Shown piece after piece: positions 27,961-38,590 of a stretch of DNA of 64,000 bases. A program made the translations under genes and the position numbers. Numbering within the stretch: the first letter of the stretch is position 1; each line of letters opens with the position of its first letter. Origin of the DNA: Lineus longissimus (Eukaryota > Nemertea > Pilidiophora > Heteronemertea > Lineidae); assembly GCF_910592395.1 (NCBI RefSeq), contig NC_088321.1, positions 9,364,001 to 9,428,000 on the forward strand, in the 5' to 3' direction. Under the pieces are notes generated by a model, which was given only the letters and a program-made list of their open reading frames with translations, had not been told where the DNA came from and did no database searches.

Positions 27961-28904
27961 ATGCCCGACGAGAAATTAAAGAGGAAGCCTAAGTTCACTG
28001 AGACTGAGCTTGACGCATTGGTGGAAGGCGTTCAGGCAAAGAAAAAGACCGTATTTAACAATTTACAGACGCTGCACATAATGAAGAGAAACGAATAGCA
28101 TGGCAGAAGATAACGGATAGCATTAATTCGGTCTCAAAAACGTTGAGAACGGCAGACGACATGCGGAGGAAGTGGTCTGATTGGACCAGTGTGACCAAGC
28201 AAAAAGATACTCTGCAAAGAAAGGAAATCGCTAAAACGGGTGGTGGGAAAGCTTAGGATGTGCGCGTCAACGAGGTTGAGCGAAAGGTTCTGATGGTCAT
28301 AGGAAAGACAGCAACAGAAGGGATAGATGGTGGAATTGATACATCTGTGTATTCAACACAGTTGTCACATGGGATAAAAAGAGGAGTCGACAGCGCTGCT
28401 AGACCTTCAACTTACTCATCGTCAGCTACGCTACATTTTGATGAACTTGACTCTCCGAATGAAGATTCTGATTCTCAAGAGGTGCAATGTTCTGATTTCT
28501 TCGGCAGCAGTAATCTTGGTGATGAAGCTGAATCAGATAACCCTGCGCCAGCCAAACCAAAGTCCCCGTGGGCACGGCGAATTCCAGAGGGAAAACCGCC
28601 GCTGTCTGCTGATTCGTCCGCTACCAAAACCAAACCAAAACCAAGTGCAGCCACTGGGACACCGAAGGGTGGCGTTACGAAATTATCGGTGAAACGTGTC
28701 AAAGTAACGGCTAAATCCACAAGCAACGATACATCCATGGAACTTGTGAAAATCGAACGGGAACGACTCTCTGTTGAGAAGGAACGTTTAGAATTAGAAA
28801 AACAACGACTTGCGATTGAAAAACAGAAACTTGTATTGTTGGAGAAATTCCTCGCTTGGACGGACAACAATAACGAAACCAGCTACTCCCTAATGGATTT
28901 ATAA
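27961..28904 (+). pseudogene. Harbinger Myb/SANT-like DNA-binding protein, two lesions
   Basis: The start ATG at 27961 is followed by KRKPKFTETELDALVEGV, the first helix of a Myb/SANT-like (MSANTD) domain. A frameshift near 28090 moves coding to the frame with RIAWQKITDSINSV and DDMRRKWSDWTS, the remaining helices. A TAG at 28254-28256 interrupts it, and the frame continues to 28904. The C-terminus is a coiled coil (IERERLSVEKERLELEKQR). In Harbinger elements this partner imports the transposase into the nucleus and binds the transposon ends. The copy is broken. Confidence 0.75.
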
Positions 28905-29580
28905 ATTAAATCATCTAAAGAAGTAATTCAGCAAGATGCTAGGACACACTCTGTCACAAACCTTTATCTGATTTCTAGAGTCTAACATATCTATTGAATC
29001 ACGAAATGCAATGAACTAAATTTGCTCTCCTCTTAATACTGCTGAGGAAAATATACAATTAATCGGTACTTTATAACTAGTTGAAATGTCTCGTTTCATT
29101 TCTTCCCTCATATTGGGAAATATGACTTCAGAAATCAGTAGTTGCTGCCATGACTTCCTGTGTTAAAGCACGGAGTAATGTTACTCCAAAGTCAGATCAT
29201 CATTCCTATTGCAAAGGTGCGAATAGCATAATGTAGTGACACTACCATTACGTTCTGTTTTTTTGTCTCAAGATGGATTCAGTGACACAATTAGTGATGC
29301 GATAGCAATCATCGCAAGAACATTTACGGTAAAAGATGGGTAGTCACCCAAATCATAAAGCTTTATCAAAGATGAACTAAATATTATTATAAGCCTCCGA
29401 GGCATACATGTAATAGCAGTACAATTGAATACAGGTTGAACCAATGATTTTATTTTATGTTAATATTTGTTTATGCTCATCATTGGTTTCCTCAACCTTC
29501 ACGTTGTAAACGTTTTAAACACGATTCAGCAGTTAGTCTCTGTTGCAGTAAGATTTGTATATTTCTGGAATAAATGTAGT
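28905..29580. other. Spacer between convergent Harbinger genes
   Basis: This is AT-rich sequence with no ORF of note. It should contain the 3' ends of both transcripts. I see no other feature. Confidence 0.4.
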
Positions 29581-30699
29581 TCATCCTCTGGTAAAATGGC
29601 CTTCAATGAGTTCATTTCTAACTCTCACACCTGCAGCATGTACTCGAGCATCATCCCCGACCACAGCGTCATCATTGTCATCATCATAATCCATCTGAAA
29701 GTGTTCATTGTCGTCGTCGTGGGGAAGAGGAGTATTCCGTTCGATACAAATATCATGTAGAATGGCAGTTGCAATGATAACATTCAAACATCGCTGTGGT
29801 GATAACATCAAACAGCCACCCGTCTTATGTAGGCATCGAAAGCGCATTTTCCACCTTCCAAATCCCCTTTCAACCACGCCCCGTGTGGATTTAAGAGCCC
29901 TATTGTATGCTTTCTCAGCCCTGTTTATAGGATTTCTGATTGGAGTAAGGAGCCAAGGGGCTAATCCATAGCCACTGTCCCCAAGTAGCCATCCACCTTT
30001 TATCCTATTGTTTTCCATTTCATCACACAAGCCCGAGTTTTTCCAGATGAAGGAGTCGTGCGTACTCCCAGGCCATCGGGCAACAACGTCAAAGAACCTT
30101 CCATCTGGACCAATGACACCCTGCACATTGAAAGCATGAGTACCCTTTCTGGAAATATATAAGTGTTCTTCAATATGGGGCCCGATGATTGGTACCAGAG
30201 AACCATCAACAGTGCCAAGAACATTTGGGAATTGTCCAATTTGATAGAAGGCCTCCTTCACTGGCCTCTGATCAGCGATGTCCCTCGGAAATTTTATGTG
30301 TCTTTGAAGAAGACGCTCAATCAACGCACCGGACACTGTGTGCACACACCGTGAAACAGAATACCGGCTTACTTTCAACGTGTCTCCGGTGACATCCTGA
30401 AAACTCCCTTTTGCAAAGAATCTCAGAGCTGCACAGACTTGCACTGCAACGGACAAAGCGTTAGACCGTTTAGTAGGCCTTGCTAAGTCGTCATGTAGTT
30501 CATCACACAAATATTGGAGGCCGGCCCGATCCATCCGGTATCTCTTTATAAGTTGGGCGTCAGTCATGGTTTCCAGAGGATTTTCTCTGACAGGATATTC
30601 CCGTGGAGCAACTTGCCTGCGTCGGTCTAGTCCATCTTGCCCATTTTGAACTAGTAGATATGCAGCAGCCATTGCACACACTAAATGGACCGGTGACAC
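29581..30699 (-). CDS. Harbinger (HARBI1-like) transposase
   Basis: This is an intact 372-residue ORF. A helix-turn-helix region is at about residues 90-130 (FQDVTGDTLKVSRYSVSRCV). The DDE_Tnp_4 nuclease motifs follow: GTVDGSLVPI (first Asp, about residue 165), WLLGDSGYGLAPW (second Asp, about 237) and GVVERGFGRWKMRF (Glu, about 275), then LHDICIERN and an acidic tail. Length and motifs are those of active Harbinger transposases. It cuts and joins the transposon ends with its Myb-like partner. No lesion is visible, so this is potentially the only intact transposition gene in the window. Confidence 0.9.
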   Translation of the reverse strand: MSPVHLVCAMAAAYLLVQNGQDGLDRRRQVAPREYPVRENPLETMTDAQLIKRYRMDRAGLQYLCDELHDDLARPTKRSNALSVAVQVCAALRFFAKGSFQDVTGDTLKVSRYSVSRCVHTVSGALIERLLQRHIKFPRDIADQRPVKEAFYQIGQFPNVLGTVDGSLVPIIGPHIEEHLYISRKGTHAFNVQGVIGPDGRFFDVVARWPGSTHDSFIWKNSGLCDEMENNRIKGGWLLGDSGYGLAPWLLTPIRNPINRAEKAYNRALKSTRGVVERGFGRWKMRFRCLHKTGGCLMLSPQRCLNVIIATAILHDICIERNTPLPHDDDNEHFQMDYDDDNDDAVVGDDARVHAAGVRVRNELIEGHFTRG

Positions 30700-30829
30700 T
30701 GTGAAGATATATAGCTAATGTATAACTGGGATCAACACTGTCTTCTACAATAGAAAGTAATTACGCAAAGAATTGAATAACCGAGAATACACCAATAATT
30801 TCACGCGAACCGAGCCAGTCTAGGATTTT

Positions 30830-30992
30830 TATTTTTAACGATGGTCTAACGACAGCTCTTGGGCTGTCGTTAAATTAACGATGTCGTTAAACGTAACGAA
30901 CCTTTCGGGCACCGGGACGCATACTTAACGATGGCTTAACGATACCGTAACGACATCGTTACGCTAACGATGGCTTCGGGAACACCACCCCT
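30830..30992. promoter_or_regulatory. Right Harbinger end with clustered TAACGA motifs
   Basis: About eleven copies of TAACGA or TCGTTA lie within about 140 bases, in both orientations, before the terminal GGGAACACCACCCC. This mirrors the left end in motif but not in exact order, as expected for subterminal binding arrays. Confidence 0.6.
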
Positions 30993-32560
30993 GGCCTGGT
31001 TCGGCCAGCAAGGTGCTATCAGACAAAGTCTGACCCGTGAACTGGCCACCTTGTTGAGTACCGGTAGCAACAGAGGGGTTGGCGGGTATGCATAAGCATT
31101 GAGGCCGTCCCAGGAGGCCGACAGGCTGTCCACTCCCAAGGCCTCCCCGTCCGGGAGGGGTGAATAGTACAGGGGGAACCTCTTGTTCAACCGAGTCGCA
31201 AACAAGTCCACGACCGGAGCATCCCACAGGGCCCCCAGGCGAGAGACCACCTTGCGATGGAGGGTCCACTCGGTCTGGACCAGACGGTCCGGCCTGGAAA
31301 GGGCCTCGGCCAAGATATTTCTTTTGCCGGGGATGTGACGGGGGAGGAGCTGGATATTCAAGCGGCGACAAAGCTGCAGGAGCTCCCAAGTGAGACGGCA
31401 CAATGTGTCGGATCTCGTCCCCCCCTGTCTCCGAATATAAGCGACCACCGTCGAATTGTCGGAGAAAAGAGAAACCCTGTGACCCCTCAGATGAGACGTG
31501 AAGGCCCTCACGGCCAGGATGACAGCCTGCATCTCGAGGATACTGATCGAGAGACGCGCATCCCCCTCTGACCACGTGCCCTCAGTTGTCAGGTCCCCTT
31601 CGTTCAAATGGGCGCCCCAACCATAAAGGGAGGCGTCCGTGAACAGGGACATCTGGGGTGATGGAGGGCCGAGCTGCACTCCGCGGAGGAGCTCCGTCTC
31701 TGAACCCCAAAAACTCCACACCTCCCTCAGGAGAGACCCCGGGATAAATATCCGCTGGTCGAGGGAGTCCGTGAATGGACGCCAACTCGACAGCAGGAGG
31801 AGCTGGAGTGGGCGCATATACAGGCGGCCGAAAGGAACCTGGTCCGCTGCCGAATTGAGCAGCCCCAGCAGCGACAGAAACTGTCGGGCTGTGGCGCTGT
31901 CCTGACGGCGAAAAATCCCGACCAAGGACTGAATCTTGCAAATTCGGTCCGGAGGGGGGGACATCAGGCCCTCTCGTGTGCGAAATCGCACCCCCACGAA
32001 GACATAATCCTGAGCTGCGTCCAGCTCGGATTTGTCCCAATTTAACAACCACCCTGCCTGTCCGGTTGTGACGAGCAGAAACTTTGCCTGCTTTCCCAGA
32101 CGGCGATGAGCCTGGTGCCGTAGCAGCCAGTCGTCGAGATAGCAATGGAGCTTTAAGCCCATGGCGTGAAAAGGCGCGGCAAACGCCTTGACGACTGTTG
32201 TGAAAATCAGCGGAGCAGAAGCCAGGCCGAAAGGAAGGGCCTGAAACTGATAAACCTTTCCTTCGAAGAAAAAACGAAGGAAGGGCTGAAACTCTGGATG
32301 GACTGGGACATGTAAATACGCGTCCTGAAGGTCCAGAGAGATAGCCCAATCGTTGGGCTGCACCGCGACCGCTACTGACCTGGTTGTCTCCATCTTGAAG
32401 CTGGGGACTCGGAGGAACCGATTCAAGGTGGACAGGTCGATGACCAGTCTCCACTTCCCCGACTTCTTGGGGACCAAGAAGACATGGCTGTAAAAGCCTG
32501 GGGAGGAATGGTTGTCCACCAGCCTCACTGCCTGCTTCTTGAGAAGAGACAGGACCTCCG
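30993..32560 (-). pseudogene. Reverse transcriptase/RNase H of the large DIRS
   Basis: The frame starts after a TAA at about 32561-32563 and runs to the Harbinger end. RT motifs are SHVFLVPKKSGKWRLVIDL, DWAISLDLQDAYLHVPVH, ALPFGLASAPLIFT and the catalytic CYLDDWLL. RNase H follows with SLFTDASLYGWGAH, ILEMQAVILAVRAF and FSDNSTVVAYI, then VDLFATRLNKRFPLYYSPLP. This is a full RT core, unlike the DIRS copy at 9304-14604. The upstream linker (GGRLRHFADFWDRWC at about 32710) lies in another frame, so at least one frameshift and one stop separate it from the core. The 3' end continues on the other side of the Harbinger insertion. Confidence 0.85.
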
Positions 32561-32879
32561 ATTAAAGGACAAGCGCCCTGACAGGGTCTACTGGCAGGGA
32601 CTCCGGGGTGGGAGTCGATGTCATAGGGGGAACGGGAAAAGTCCAATCGGACACCGTGTCAGAGCATATCCGGCACGGGGGAGTCTTTTTGACACCACCG
32701 GTCCCAAAAGTCTGCGAAGTGTCGCAGTCTGCCACCCACGACGCCAACTGTGGGGGCGCCACCTGGAGGCACAGGAGGAAGGACTAAAAAGTCACTAGCG
32801 CTTGCCCCCACGACCCTTCTCTTGGAAGGGACGCTTGGGCTGCTCGCCGCCCCCGCCCCTGCCTGAGGAGCGGTGGCGC

Positions 32880-34283
32880 TTATTGGAGCGGCGAGAGGGA
32901 GCCGTAGCTTCTGCCTGCCCTTGGGGACGAAAGGAGGAGGAGCCACGCGAGGACGAGGGCCCACGAGGAGCCGACGAACCTCGGGGGGCGTCGAGACCCC
33001 ACCTGTTGTCCCCTGCCCGCGGCCTGTGAATATGAACGCGGACGGGGGGCGGGCTGGGGAGTCGAGACCGACTCCATCAGGCGATCAGACTGTGCCTGAG
33101 CACCCATGGTGTCAGGCAGGGAGACATGAAACAAGAAAGGGCCGCTTAATGGAGCGGTCCTTAATGCCCCCCGCAGAAACTGGGACCTGACCGTGCTCAA
33201 CCCCCCGATGAGCAGGTTGCGGCGTTTTAGCACGCTGTTAGCCGCCTGCTTAGCAGACAGATCACTGGCATGCTGCAGGGACTGCTGGAGGGACATCGCG
33301 AGAATACGCTGTTCCTCCTAGGCATCCGCGGCTAACGACCTGGTAAGGGCACACAGAGTCAGGTCGGCGTAAGATAACACCGCCTGGGTCTCCTTAGCCA
33401 GGGCCTCGTCATTACTCGCATCCTTTAAGGCCGAAGAAGAGAGGACTTTAGGTGGTACCAAGCCCGAAAGTTGGATGTCCTTGAGGGGTGACAGTGAAAC
33501 CGGGTCGGTTCCCGACGGTGAGACCCGATAATAATCGGGTCTATAGGACAGGCTTGGAGGGGAAGCGGTCGTGAATCGCTTCCCAGCCTGAGTCCAGGCA
33601 CCCGGCCCCGTAGACGGGAGCGTCGAGACCAGGGCGCGCTGGTGAAACCCGCAAGAAGGTGCTCTGTCCCTGAGAGTGGTATCCAACCATGTGGAGGCTC
33701 TAATCAGGGCCGGAGACGCGGGCAATTCCTGGAAAGGCCGGTCAGGGACCGCATCCGACTCCTGCTCGGAGGCGTCGCCGAACAAGTCGAACGGCACCTT
33801 ACCGAGGGTGGGGTTGACCGTCGGGAGAGGACATGTGTCTTGCGGCACAAATTGCCGAACAAGAGCGCGCAAGTCGCGCATACCCGCGACAATAGCGGCG
33901 TCCTCACCCCCAGAGGGGGGGTCAGCCTGAGGGGCCGAAAAAGACTGTGAGTCGCTAAACTCACAGTCCATTGGCTGATGACTCAAATCAAAAGCCACCG
34001 GCCTCTCGGCCGGGCGAGCCGAGGACCTGTCATGGAGGTTGGAAGCCTCCATGCGGTCCGTCAGGCTCCTAAGCAACTGCTGTTGCTCCTCCGTGAGAGA
34101 GGAAGCAAGAGGCAGAGGCTCAGAGCTCACATCGGACTCCCGTGGGGCAGACACGGGAGGGGGGGAGGGGGGCATGCCTGATCGGCAGCCACACCCGTCA
34201 ACAACGACGTACCCGACAGAGCAGGGTGGGGTCAGACCGGGGAAATAGACGGTCTGACGGCACCCATAACGGGAGGGGGGCAC
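32880..34283 (-). pseudogene. Gag-like protein of the large DIRS, one in-frame stop
   Basis: Two ORFs in the same frame (34283-33318 and 33296-32880) are separated by one stop at about 33318. Conserved blocks shared with the other DIRS family are LRALVRQFVPQDTCP, YRPDYYRVSPSG, VLSYADLTLCALTRSL, LSAKQAANSVLKRR and LRTAPLSGPFLF. The C-terminus is basic and Ser/Arg-rich. The upstream minus-strand frames (34737-34198) may hold the true N-terminus, but they are GC-rich low-complexity sequence and I cannot place the start. Confidence 0.7.
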
Positions 34284-34737
34284 CAGGGCCCCTCGCCCGT
34301 GAATAGTGGTCGATCACCGACCCCCTGCCCACACCGGGCATGACACCTCCGGGTGCGGTGAACGGCGGCAAAGACGGGAAGGTGAAAACCGGTCTTGCCC
34401 CGCCAGGGGGCGTCCGAAGAGACGACCGACTCACAGAGTGAGGGTCGGACGGACGAGCCCGCCCCAAAGCGAAGGGGTGGCGGATCCCCGGAGTGGCCGT
34501 GGACTCAACTGTGGCGCTGGCAGAGCCAGCTGCTGCCGGCAAGGGCAGCGGCCACAACCCCGTCGCAAACCCCGGAGGGGGACGGGGGAGCACACCTGAA
34601 ATAACAGGTGGCTCACCGGGGCGACGCTGCTCACCAACCCATGACAGGTGGGGGCGTCGGCGGGGGGATCGGGATGTAAAACGGAAAGGGGGCAGGGCTA
34701 GCCCTTGGGAGTGTCCCTGAATCAGGGTCACCAACAC

Positions 34738-35624
34738 TCAAACCCAAGGCCTCCCAAGGGGGCACACCCCCAAAAGAGGGGTGACCGGCCTTGGGGGAGG
34801 GGTCGGGAGGGGTCGAAACCCCCCCCAGAGCCCCGTGGACCTCGCCGCTTAGCGGGGGTCCGTGAGGAGGGCGAGGGAGAGGGAGTCAAAGACCCCCTTC
34901 ACTTTGAGGGCCGTGCCCCTCTTCTCACCTTCTTCATCTTCTTGCCGGCGGTGCCGGGAGAAGAGGAAGGCATCCCGGGGGCGGAAGGGTCCGGCCCAAT
35001 GGGGGCAAAAATACCCGCCCCCCGACACGGGGAAGAACCGAGCCGGGGACAATGAATCCCCGATACACCCGTAAACGGACCTCGAAAACCCGCCCTGAAG
35101 GGCAGGAGGTCCAGAACAACGGGTGGAACACCCAAAGAAGAAAGAAAGGACGGCAATAATGATGTCATTACGCCGAAATTTCTAACAGAAAAACCACAAA
35201 AGTATAAAAACGAACGGTCACGTGACCAACAGCCAGGGAAAACGGAGAAAAAATGTCTTGGGAGACGGCAGAAGCAAGCTCCAAAAGCAGAAATCGAGGG
35301 AGGATGGCAAAAGAATGATCTCACCCGTCTCCTAGAGATAATAAGCTTCCCGAAGGTGTCCCGGGGTGTCCTTCTCGAACGTGGAATCGACCAAAATTTG
35401 GCGAAAACAACGTAGAAAAATCTCGGAACAATGTGCAACAGTGTGCCGAGGAAGAAGTACTGGTGAATGGCGGCTCTCACGAGGCAGAGGCTGTATAGGG
35501 GCGCCGCCTAGGTGTAGCTAAGCGAAAAAACTAAGAGATTTCTATTATAAATAGATTATTTCTTCCTCGGGTGTCTACACATGCAAAAGTCTGACCTGGG
35601 TAGAGTATGAACGACATAAAATTT
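34738..35624 (-). repeat. Leader and right terminal repeat of the large DIRS
   Basis: There is no convincing gene. GC-rich, Pro/Arg/Gly-type shadow frames cover 34740-35100. The inverted terminal repeat starts near 35460 and matches 25590-25760 in reverse complement, with the core GGCGGCTCTCACGAGGCAG and ATTTCTATTATAAATAGA. Confidence 0.65.
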
Positions 35625-35926
35625 GAGTCGAATCGCCCAAATTTTTTTCCGTAAACATTTTCTGCGGTGTTTATAAGCAAGACTATATTTGAAGTGCCTC
35701 GGTTGTATGATTACAAAATGCCCGACTTAGTCTACAGATGGCTCGATGGAAGGATGGAAGGATGGAACGACGGACACCAATCGAATAGCTATTTGACTAG
35801 CTCAGCTGACTTTGTCAGCTGAGCTAAAAAGGGAGCACATCATAATTAGATGGAAGCAAAAAAGCTATTTCAGTTCTGTGAGTATTTTGGCGTCAAAGGT
35901 GATAGTAACAACATTTTGCTCCAGAA

Positions 35927-36172
35927 AATCAGGCTTTATGGGTTGGTATTTCTGTGGAAACTCAGGCTTTATGGGGTGGTATTTCTGTGGAAACTCAGGC
36001 TTTATGGGGTGGTATTTCTGTGGAAAATCAAGCTTTATGGGGTGGTATTTCTGTGGAAAATCAGGCTTTATGGAGTGGTATTTCTGTGGAAAATCAGGTT
36101 TTATGGGGTGGTATTTCTGTGGAAAATCAGGCTTTATGGGGTGGTATTTCCGTGGAAAGTCGGGCTTCATGT
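35927..36172 (+). repeat. 33-bp minisatellite
   Basis: About seven copies of a 33-bp unit, AAAATCAGGCTTTATGGGGT plus GGTATTTCTGTGG, stand in tandem with few mismatches. The period is a multiple of three, so frames stay open on both strands, and a plus-strand frame would read an 11-residue repeat (SGFMGWYFCGK). There is no sign of a real gene around it: no start context, splice site or homologous domain. Confidence 0.85.
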
Positions 36173-36339
36173 ATGGGCCGTGAAAACCGCAAAAAAGCGG
36201 TCGTACCTCGAATAGACGTTGGGTGGCACTTTACATGTTTTTCGGTGCGTGGTCGGGCCTCAAATAGACGTCTTCACATGTTTTTGTAAGCGGTCGTCGC
36301 TTATGGGCCGTGAAAACCGCAAAAAATCTGTACATGTTT

Positions 36340-36750
36340 TTGTAAGCGGTCGTCGCTCGCGCAAACTTGTCTTGCATGTTTTTGTGAAAGAGGACGTCGA
36401 AGAACGCGGTCATATATCAAAACAGACGTTGGGTGGCGCTCGCGCAAACTTCCCTCACATGTTTTTGTGAAAGAGGACGTCGAAGAACGCGTTCGTATAT
36501 CAAAACAGACGTTGGGTGGCGCTCGAGACGGGTCATCCTATTTAGCGTCCAGTGGCTTGAAAACATTTTTTAACCATATACACCCTATTATTTCGCGTTG
36601 GACGCCACTGGTCGCCACTTGACACTTAATAGGATGACCCGTCTCGAGCGCCACCCAACGTCTGTTTTGATATACGACCGCGTTCTTCGACGTCCTCTTT
36701 CACAAAAACATGCAAGACAAGTTTGCGCGAGCGACGATCGCTTACAAAAT
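36340..36750. repeat. Long inverted repeat with a duplicated arm
   Basis: The right arm (about 36627-36748) is the reverse complement of the left arm (about 36342-36542) over about 120 bases, including GGGTGGCGCTCGAGACGGGTC. The left arm contains an extra tandem copy of about 83 bases (GCGCAAACTT to GGCGCTCG). A loop of about 85 bases lies between. It has no ORF. It could be a MITE or a fold-back element and could form a long RNA hairpin if transcribed. Confidence 0.7.
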
Positions 36751-36785
36751 GAAATGGCCAGGGCCATTGTGCTCAATAATGTAAG

Positions 36786-38271
36786 ATCTACGCAGAAACC
36801 GTAGAAGTCTAAGAGACAATCACGCCCAACGGTGTAAATCAGCCTCAAGTGACTGATGCCTACCTGTAATCAGCTACAGGTGACCGACAGCGACATTAGG
36901 ATATCAACCAGATGGCTTGGATTTATAAACTGCGAAGGCATCTTAAAGCCTTAGACGCTATATTTCCATCAACCAAATTTCAGGTTGCGCAGCGTCATGT
37001 ATGTCCAGGTTATGTCCTAAATTTAGTATTTCTGGTTTAAACTAAAAGTATAGACTTTCATGTATCATGTTCAGATGTCTAAGATAAGTCAGACTTTTCT
37101 TTTCAACGTGTTTCAAGCCACATCAAAGTGCACGAACGTTCAGTTCTAAGTTCAGAAATAACATAGACAATTTAGAAAGGGAGATGTAGTGTAATCCCTA
37201 TTGCCCCTTTAAGAGTCACTACAGTACCTTCATGTCAACGGGTTAACAGTGTAATTGCTTCTTTTATCAAACTTGCATTGTTAACATCTGTCTTATTCAA
37301 GTGAACCGTACCCCCAATCCAGCAAAGGACAATACTTCCACATAATAGTCTGTTAAAACATACATCACATGCTACAATATAAGATGTTATATGATTGGCT
37401 CACTAAGGCAAAGGAGGCGGCGCCTGCAACCACGTGGGTCAGGATTTCAAGTGCACGAACGTTCAGTTCTAAGTTCAGAAATAACATTGACAATTTAGAA
37501 AGGGAGATGTAGTGTAATCCCTATTGCCCGTTTAAGAGTCACTACAGTACCTTCATGTCGATTGCCCCTTTAAGAGTCACTACAGTACCTTCATGTCAAC
37601 GGGTTAACAGTGTAATTGCTTCTTTTATCAAACTTGCATTGTTTTACATTCAGGTGAACCGTACCCCCAATCCAAAGGACAATACTCCACATAATAGTCT
37701 GGTAAAACATACATCACATGCTACAATATAAGATGATTGGCTCACTAAGGCAAAGGAGGCGGCGCCTGCAAGCACGTGGCTCGGGAAAAACATATTTATG
37801 GTACAATAAATTTATCAAAATTAATCAAAGAATGATCTTTTATAAACATTGGAAGGGGATAAATTATATTTCAGATTTACTAAGACCAGACAAAACAGTG
37901 ATACCTTTTGAATCACTGGGACTAAAAGCAACCGAATGGTTCAAATGGAGAGGGTTAATGGATGTTATTATTAATAAGATTTGGTGTTATAATTTTAACA
38001 CTGATAACAATAATGTAAGATCTACGCAGAAACCGTAGAAGTCTAAGAGACAATCATGCCCAACGGTATCAATCAGCCTCAAGTGACTGATGCCTACCTG
38101 TAATCAGCTACAGGTGACCGATAGCGACATTAGGAGATCAACCAGATCGCTTGGATTTATAAACTGCGAAGGCATCTTAAAGCCTTAGATGCTATATTTC
38201 CATCCACCAAATTTCAGGTTGCGCAGCGTTATGTATGTCCAGGTTATGTCCTAAATTTAGTATTTCTAGTT
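36786..38271 (+). repeat. Repeat array, first block (one long unit plus start of the next)
   Basis: Landmark CTAAGAGACAATCA recurs at 36809 and 38042, giving a unit of 1,233 bp. The unit contains an internal duplication of about 310 bp (37125-37430 and 37450-37745). Near its end (37718-38038) a frame reads YLWYNKFIKINQRMIFYKHW and FESLGLKATEWFKWRGLM, which looks like the C-terminal region of an L1/Tx1-type LINE ORF2. The remaining part is non-coding. The array resumes after the LINE at 43187. Confidence 0.75.
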
Positions 38272-38590
38272 GAAAATATATATGGTGGCGCTGTCAAATG
38301 GCGGTCGATTTGTTGTTTTTCTGCGGATACAAAAGCATAAATATCCTTATTCTGATAGTTATTATGGAGGTATTGAACATTTGAACTATTTATTAAGATA
38401 TCAGGGTATCGCTAGACTCTCAATACAGGAGGTTTTACTCCTCTAGTGCCCTAGTTTGGCACTGTTAGTGACAAACTTTGTCTGGAATTACTGTGCCGTA
38501 CAGATCTGTGTGTGGGCAACACATACATGTCAGATGTACATGCATAGTCACGTATTCCACGAGTCCGTCTACCGTCACCCATGAGTTATA

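Larger units (their letters stand above)
27609..30992. mobile_element. PIF/Harbinger DNA transposon with transposase and Myb-like gene
   Basis: The ends are AGGGGTGGTGTTCCC and GGGAACACCACCCCT, perfectly inverted, followed on both sides by dense TAACGA/TCGTTA motifs. Inside are a HARBI1-like transposase (29581-30699, minus) and a Myb/SANT-like gene (27961-28904, plus) in convergent orientation, the usual two-gene Harbinger layout. The flanking DIRS reading frame allows the insertion point to be placed in a palindromic AGGCCT-like site. No clear 3-bp duplication can be seen. Confidence 0.88.
25564..35624 (-). mobile_element. Large DIRS-type retrotransposon (second family), carrying a nested Harbinger element
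   Basis: The outer ends are TTTCCATTTCCTGTGG (left) and GAACGACATAAAATTT (right). An internal complementary region at about 25835-25915 joins the complements of both, and terminal repeats (25590-25760 against 35460-35600) are inverted. Gag, RT/RNase H and tyrosine recombinase follow on the minus strand. TTT is shared by both ends and there is no target duplication. The element itself is about 6.7 kb once the Harbinger insertion (27609-30992) is removed. Gag and RT each have in-frame stops. It differs clearly in sequence from the DIRS copies at 1-2726 and 9304-14604 but has homologous proteins. Confidence 0.88.

Noticed and set aside
28475-28870. Minus-strand ORF of 131 residues opposite the Harbinger Myb-like gene
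   Set aside because: It is the antisense shadow of the Ser/Lys/Glu-rich coding strand and has no recognisable features.
34198-35480. Several long ORFs on both strands in the GC-rich leader of the large DIRS
   Set aside because: High GC leaves few stop codons; the products are low-complexity Pro/Arg/Gly sequence and cover the terminal repeat. The gag N-terminus may lie here but cannot be placed.
35927-36172. Possible CRISPR array
   Set aside because: The repeats are contiguous with no unique spacers, and the genome is animal.
35812-36183. 123-residue ORF with an 11-residue repeat (SGFMGWYFCGK)
   Set aside because: It is open only because the minisatellite period is 33 bp; the opposite strand is equally open, and there is no domain, start context or neighbouring exon.
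36786-38038. Independent gene encoding the YKHW...FKWRGLM segment
   Set aside because: It is present in every repeat unit in decayed form without a start or an upstream catalytic domain; it fits a LINE C-terminal remnant.
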